This document shows positions 63,701-64,000 of a stretch of DNA of 64,000 nucleotides, piece after piece (position 1 is the first letter of the stretch; each line of letters starts with the position of its first letter). Origin of the DNA: JBLLJR01 sp047692235 (GTDB lineage: Bacteria; Pseudomonadota; Gammaproteobacteria; Enterobacterales; Enterobacteriaceae); contig JBLLJR010000003.1 in assembly GCA_047692235.1 (NCBI GenBank), positions 62,001 through 126,000 of the forward strand, written 5' to 3'. The position numbers were made by a program, and so were the translations under genes. Below the pieces are notes generated by a model, which did no database searches, had not been told where the DNA came from, and worked only from the letters and a program-made list of their open reading frames with translations.

Positions 63701-64000
63701 ATGATTAACAAATTAAAAAAAATTGTTAGTTGGGCATCATTAAAATATATTAAACCAAACACTATTGTAGGTGTTGGTAGTGGGTCTACAATATCATATT
63801 TTATTGATGCTTTGTCATCTATCAAAACACAAATAAAAGGCGCAGTATCAAGCTCAAAAGAAACATCTAATAAAATGAAAAAGTTAGGAATAAATGTAAT
63901 AGAATTAAATAATGTAGAATTTTTAGATGTTTATATAGATAGTGCAGACGAAATCAATTATAAAATGCAAATGATAAAAGGTAAAGGAGGAGCTTTAACA
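63701..64000 (+). CDS. rpiA: Ribose-5-phosphate isomerase A, partial (3' end outside window)
   Basis: Interconverts ribose 5-phosphate and ribulose 5-phosphate. One hundred codons are visible from ATG 63701: TIVGVGSGSTISYFIDAL, GAVSSSKETSNKM, DSADEINYKMQMIKGKGGALT, matching E. coli RpiA residues 1-100 of 219. The active-site aspartate pair in SADE is present, with a serine where E. coli has glycine. The product would feed PRPP for the his operon upstream. Confidence 0.95.
   Translation, partial: MINKLKKIVSWASLKYIKPNTIVGVGSGSTISYFIDALSSIKTQIKGAVSSSKETSNKMKKLGINVIELNNVEFLDVYIDSADEINYKMQMIKGKGGALT

Noticed and set aside
1..64000. CRISPR arrays, insertion sequences, prophage, toxin-antitoxin or restriction genes
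   Set aside because: No direct-repeat arrays, transposase or phage motifs, or such genes were seen; every recognisable gene is a conserved enterobacterial core gene.

Overview
The window comes from the strongly reduced, very AT-rich chromosome of a gammaproteobacterium, almost certainly an obligate insect endosymbiont derived from Enterobacterales. Nearly every protein aligns over its full length with an E. coli gene, small E. coli gene clusters keep their order after large deletions, spacers are almost pure A/T, and no mobile element, phage gene or transcriptional regulator gene is visible. I cannot name the genus from sequence alone.

Layout. 1-10.5 kb: fabB (cut by the window edge), grxD, rnt, tyrS, htpX, tilS, cspC with a probable yobF relic, metG and thiI. 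10.5-12.3 kb: a dead, alignable dxs gene. 12.4-21.9 kb: sdhCDAB-sucABCD, giving 2-oxoglutarate to fumarate. 21.9-25 kb: tRNA-Asp, dnaQ/rnhA, gloB and suhB. 25.2-33.2 kb: iscS-ndk-rlmN-ispG-hisS-bamB-der, the E. coli order with iscUA-hscBA-fdx, rodZ and yfgM removed; ispG carries a frameshift in a poly(A) tract. 33.2-38 kb: leuABCD on the minus strand. 38.2-46.4 kb: rsmH, secA, apaH, rsmA, surA and djlA. The whole mur/fts cluster with lpxC is missing between rsmH and secA, and pdxA and lptD are missing around surA. 46.6-54.4 kb: pal, then a complete hisGDCBHAFI operon. 54.4-64 kb: rplY, dnaX, htpG, adk, ruvX, endA, a 0.7 kb gap, pgk, fbaA and the start of rpiA.

How it fits together. The complete histidine and leucine operons in a shrunken genome point to a nutritional symbiont that supplies essential amino acids to its host. 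Glycolysis, the oxidative half of the TCA cycle and succinate dehydrogenase supply energy and precursors. Translation, tRNA modification and chaperone genes are kept.

The most interesting signal is a set of linked losses around the envelope and isoprenoids. The peptidoglycan/division cluster and lpxC are absent from their conserved locus, lptD is absent from its own, Pal has lost the aspartate that grips peptidoglycan, dxs is dead and ispG is frameshifted. Together these suggest a cell that is losing, or has lost, its wall and LPS and with them most need for undecaprenyl phosphate. It still keeps BamB, SurA and a Pal lipoprotein, and it needs ubiquinone for SdhCDAB. Other proteins are worn at specific functional sites: SuhB lacks most inositol-phosphatase metal ligands, GrxD has CKFS instead of CGFS, SucB has lost half of its subunit-binding domain, and IscS, MetG and SecA have lost their C-terminal partner-binding regions.
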